From an uncultured Lachnospiraceae bacterium (GTDB lineage: Bacteria; Bacillota; Clostridia; Lachnospirales; Lachnospiraceae): a stretch of 6,366 nt of DNA. Within the stretch, counting starts at the first letter, position 1; the number at the start of each line of letters is the position of its first letter. The stretch lies in NCBI GenBank assembly GCA_902782715.1, contig CACZOG010000153.1, positions 1 through 6,366 on the forward strand. The letters run 5' to 3'. The translations under genes were made by a program, and so were the position numbers. The notes beneath the pieces were generated by a model that did not search any database, was not told where the DNA came from, and worked only from the letters and a program-made list of their open reading frames with translations. This document shows, in pieces, positions 3,656 through 6,366 of this stretch.

Positions 3656-6232
3656 ATGAATTTTTCGCGACTCGGAATAAAAAGAACATTAAGACAGATG
3701 CGTTCCAAAAAGATAAAAGTAGCCAATCTTTTTAAGGTTTCTTTATTGGAAGTATTATTTATAGCTGTAATAACCGGAGGTATACTGCTCTTCGTCTGCG
3801 GAGTCGGTGCTTTTAACGGAGTTTTGGCAAGTGCTCCCGATCCCAAGCTCGATCTTAAACCCACAGGATACGCAACACTTGTTTACGACTGTGAAGGTCA
3901 CGAAATGACCAAACTCGTTTCTACAAACGCAAACAGAAGTTACGTAACCATGGATAAAATACCTCAGTATCTTTGCGATGCTTTCGTTGCTATCGAGGAT
4001 GAACGTTTCTATGAACACAACGGTATCGATATAAAGGCTATCGTCCGTGCAGGTTTCATCGGTATTCAGAACGGCGGTCATTTCAGTCAGGGTGGTTCAA
4101 CGATCACACAGCAGCTTATCAAGAACAACGGATTTGATGACAGCTGGGTTAATGAAAAGAATGACATTGTCAGATTTAAAAGAAAGATTCAGGAGCAGTA
4201 TATTGCAATTGAATACGAAAAAGAACATGACAAAGAAGAGATTCTCGAATACTACCTTAATACGATCAATCTCGGCCAGAATACTCTCGGCGTACAGGCT
4301 GCATCACAGAGATATTTCGGAAAACCCGTTTATCAGTTAACGCTCTCCGAAAGTGCTGTTTTGGCAGGTATCACACAGAACCCTTCCAAATACAACCCCA
4401 TTACTCATCCCGATGATAATAAAAAGAAAAGAAAAACCGTCCTTGAGTATATGCTTAACGACGGATATATAACCAAGGAAGAATATGCAGAAGCTCTGGC
4501 CGACGATGTTTATTCCAGGATCAATAAGCATAACGAAGTTGCATCTACCAACAACGTTAATACATATTTCGTAGACGAACTTACCCAGCAGGTTACCGAT
4601 GACCTTGTTAATATCGCAGGATATGACAGAGAATTTGCAGGAAAGCTTCTTTACTCGGGCGGACTTAAGGTTTATTCAACACAGAACCCCGAAATTCAGG
4701 CATATTGCGATGAAGTATTCGGAAACGAAGAAAGTTATGCCGGTAAAACAAGATACCTTTTAAGCTATCAGCTTACCGTAGATAAGGAAGACGGCGAGGT
4801 TGTAAATCATTCGACCGAAATGTATCAGACATATTACAAGCAGTTTGATTCCAATTTCAATCTGCTCTATTCTTCCGAAGAAGATGCTATGGAAGCTATT
4901 GAAAAGTATAAAGAAGCCGTACTTGAAGAAGGCGATGAAGTAAGAGCCGAAAATATCAACCTAGTTCCTCAGCCTCAGGCTTCCATTACGGTTATGGATC
5001 AGTCCACAGGTTACGTACAGGCAATGGTCGGCGGACGTGGTCCTAAAATCGCAAGTAAGACTCTTAACAGAGCTACAGACACCATGAGACAGCCCGGTTC
5101 ACTGTTCAAGGTTCTTTCAACCTACGCTCCCGCTATCGATGCATGCGGCTTTACACTGGCAGACGTTCAGGACGATGCACCTTTCACTTACAGAAACGGT
5201 CGTCCCGTATATAACTGGTACGGTAAGAATACCTACTGGGGTGTAAACTCCTTAAGAAGAGGTATTTATGATTCCATGAATATCATTACCGTAAAAGTAC
5301 TTACCCAGATAGGACCTGAAACAGGATACAATTATCTTCTTAATTTCGGCTTCACAACACTTGTCGACAGGGAGGTTACAAAAGACGGTCAGGTTATGAC
5401 CGATATCAACCAGGCACTTGCCCTCGGCGGTGTTACACACGGCGTTACAAACCTTGAAACTAATGCCGCATTTGCCACGATCGCAAATCACGGTATTTAT
5501 AACAGACCTTTGCTTTATACCAAAGTAACAAAAGATAACGGAGAAGTAATCCTTGATGCTTCGATGTCAGAGCCTCATAAGGTTATAGATGAAACAACCG
5601 CATTCCTTTTAACAAGTGCAATGCAGGATGTTTTAACCAAGGGAACAGGTACCAACTGTAACTTCCCCGATATGACACTGGCCGGCAAATCAGGTACAAC
5701 AACATCTTACAACGATATATGGTTCTCCGGCTTCTCACCTTATTATACCGCTACAGTCTGGGTAGGTATCGATAATAACGTCGATCTTGCAGGCGATCAG
5801 CATAATATCGCCAAGGATCTTTGGAGAGAATGTATGAAGCGAATTCATTCAGGTCTTCCCAATGCGTCATTTGATATGCCTAACGGTATCACAACATGCG
5901 CTGTATGTTCAAAATCCGGAAAACTTCCCAATGCAGGACTTTGCGATGACTGTGTAAGAACCGAATACTTTGCAGTAGGCACAGAACCTATAGAATACTG
6001 TGATGTTCATTACAGAGGAACGATCTGCGGATATGACGGCAAGATCGCATGTGATACATGTCCTTTTGCTACAGACGGTATCGCTACTCTTCCTTTAAAA
6101 GAGTCTCCTGAACTTAATTACGGCACAAATGAAGTATCTGACAATCACTGCTGTCACAACCATGAATTCTTTGCACAGCCCAATTATCAGGATATCCTCA
6201 ACCAGCAGATGTGGGAAATGGAACAGAGATAG
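3656..6232 (+). CDS. Class A penicillin-binding protein (bifunctional transglycosylase/transpeptidase, PBP1A-like) with Cys-rich C-terminal tail
   Basis: The 858-aa protein polymerises lipid II into glycan strands and cross-links the stem peptides on the outer face of the membrane. A basic cytoplasmic N-terminus (KR, RSKKIK) is followed by one anchor helix (~27-57). The GT51 domain (~80-290) shows the catalytic glutamate E114 in EDERFYEHNGID, GGSTITQQLIKN from 146, and KEEILEYYLN (193-202). The transpeptidase domain (~435-720) carries the nucleophile S482 in PGSLFK (SxxK with K485), S540-M541-N542 (SxN) and K678-S-G-T681. All catalytic motifs are intact. The tail after ~740 holds ten cysteines, including CAVC (748-751), CDDC (763-766), CDTC (799-802) and adjacent C832-C833 followed by HNH; it lies outside the membrane and may form disulfides or bind metal. 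A TTG 39 bases upstream would add 13 residues but lacks a ribosome binding site. The gene appears monocistronic. pbpA-type names vary between species, so I give none. Confidence 0.95.
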   Translation: MNFSRLGIKRTLRQMRSKKIKVANLFKVSLLEVLFIAVITGGILLFVCGVGAFNGVLASAPDPKLDLKPTGYATLVYDCEGHEMTKLVSTNANRSYVTMDKIPQYLCDAFVAIEDERFYEHNGIDIKAIVRAGFIGIQNGGHFSQGGSTITQQLIKNNGFDDSWVNEKNDIVRFKRKIQEQYIAIEYEKEHDKEEILEYYLNTINLGQNTLGVQAASQRYFGKPVYQLTLSESAVLAGITQNPSKYNPITHPDDNKKKRKTVLEYMLNDGYITKEEYAEALADDVYSRINKHNEVASTNNVNTYFVDELTQQVTDDLVNIAGYDREFAGKLLYSGGLKVYSTQNPEIQAYCDEVFGNEESYAGKTRYLLSYQLTVDKEDGEVVNHSTEMYQTYYKQFDSNFNLLYSSEEDAMEAIEKYKEAVLEEGDEVRAENINLVPQPQASITVMDQSTGYVQAMVGGRGPKIASKTLNRATDTMRQPGSLFKVLSTYAPAIDACGFTLADVQDDAPFTYRNGRPVYNWYGKNTYWGVNSLRRGIYDSMNIITVKVLTQIGPETGYNYLLNFGFTTLVDREVTKDGQVMTDINQALALGGVTHGVTNLETNAAFATIANHGIYNRPLLYTKVTKDNGEVILDASMSEPHKVIDETTAFLLTSAMQDVLTKGTGTNCNFPDMTLAGKSGTTTSYNDIWFSGFSPYYTATVWVGIDNNVDLAGDQHNIAKDLWRECMKRIHSGLPNASFDMPNGITTCAVCSKSGKLPNAGLCDDCVRTEYFAVGTEPIEYCDVHYRGTICGYDGKIACDTCPFATDGIATLPLKESPELNYGTNEVSDNHCCHNHEFFAQPNYQDILNQQMWEMEQR

Positions 6233-6287
6233 ATTCACGGGATTACAACGATTAAAAGCATTTAAAAACCCGGCACATAATGAACTG

Positions 6288-6325
6288 CACCCCGAATGTT
6301 AGACAAAAACATTCGGGGTGTTTTT
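6288..6325 (+). terminator. Perfect 13-bp hairpin plus T5 inside the IS left end
   Basis: CACCCCGAATGTT (6288-6300) and AACATTCGGGGTG (6308-6320) form an uninterrupted 13-bp stem with a seven-base loop, directly followed by TTTTT (6321-6325). This has the form of an intrinsic terminator and would stop transcription coming from the PBP gene. Its left arm is part of the IS terminal repeat and its right arm contains GGGGTG, the only candidate ribosome binding site for the transposase. In read-through RNA the hairpin would therefore also block OrfA translation. Confidence 0.72.
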
Positions 6326-6366
6326 ATGTCTAAATATACTTTTGAGGAAAAATATGAAGCGGTTCA
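6326..6366 (+). CDS. IS3-family transposase OrfA, N-terminal fragment (cut by window edge)
   Basis: Thirteen complete codons are visible: MSKYTFEEKYEAV, then the frame leaves the window. This resembles the start of the helix-turn-helix OrfA proteins of IS3/IS150-group elements, which often begin with a short basic/aromatic lead followed by (F/E)EK...AV. OrfA normally binds the IS ends, and a -1 frameshift produces the OrfAB transposase. The start is assigned because the ATG follows GGGGTG (6315-6320) by five bases and lies right after the IS terminal repeat. Identification depends on a very short stretch plus the IS end. Confidence 0.68.
   Translation, partial: MSKYTFEEKYEAV

Larger units (their letters stand above)
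6281..6366 (+). mobile_element. Left end of an IS3-family (IS150-like) insertion sequence, cut by window edge
   Basis: The element appears to begin at TGAACTGCACCCC (6281), which closely resembles the terminal inverted repeat of IS150-group elements as I recall it (TGTACTGCACCC...). The repeat continues to about 6305 (GAATGTTAGACA). It is followed by a hairpin with T-tract and by the ATG of a protein whose first residues resemble IS3-family OrfA. The right end, OrfB (DDE transposase) and target duplication lie outside the window; TAA or ATAA just before 6281 would be the left copy of a 3-4 bp duplication. It lies 48 bp after the PBP stop. Confidence 0.75.

Overview
The window reads as chromosomal DNA from a low-to-moderate GC Firmicute of the class Clostridia, most likely a Lachnospiraceae (Butyrivibrio-like) relative. 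The grounds are A/T-rich intergenic DNA with near-consensus sigma-A promoters, strong AGGAG-type ribosome binding sites, and protein sequences of a clostridial flavour: a ThyA with the LYPCAYS active-site variant, a DHFR with RIPSD, and a class A PBP with a cysteine-rich tail. The taxonomic call rests on recognition, not on a database search.

Layout, left to right. The 5' part of dapA (lysine/DAP synthesis) runs leftward off the edge. A 117-bp divergent promoter region follows, in which dapA and a rightward gene appear to use the same -35 element on opposite strands. The rightward gene encodes a six-helix membrane diguanylate cyclase with an intact GGEEF site but no RxxD inhibitory site. It ends one base from the end of a convergent, leftward three-gene cluster, transcribed yigZ-thyA-folA. 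A 259-bp A/T-rich intergenic region then separates yigZ from a large rightward gene for a bifunctional class A penicillin-binding protein (858 aa from the preferred ATG). At the right edge, 48 bp after the PBP stop codon, the left end of an IS3-family (IS150-like) insertion sequence begins. It carries a terminal repeat, a strong hairpin plus T-tract, and the first codons of its transposase OrfA.

How the genes relate. ThyA turns methylene-THF into dihydrofolate and FolA reduces it back, so their adjacency is a metabolic couple; YigZ is a conserved IMPACT-family passenger at the head of the cluster. DapA feeds diaminopimelate/lysine into cell-wall precursors and the PBP polymerises and cross-links the wall, but nothing in the sequence shows co-regulation of these two. 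The cyclase would supply c-di-GMP in response to an unknown membrane signal.

I see no CRISPR array, tRNA, rRNA, phage module, toxin-antitoxin pair or recognisable defence system. Most of the window is ordinary core genome. The points worth a second look are the shared -35 element, the cyclase lacking feedback control, the ten-cysteine exported tail on the PBP, the overlapping promoters with a repeated 10-mer upstream of the PBP, and the IS-end hairpin that both resembles a terminator and buries the transposase ribosome binding site.
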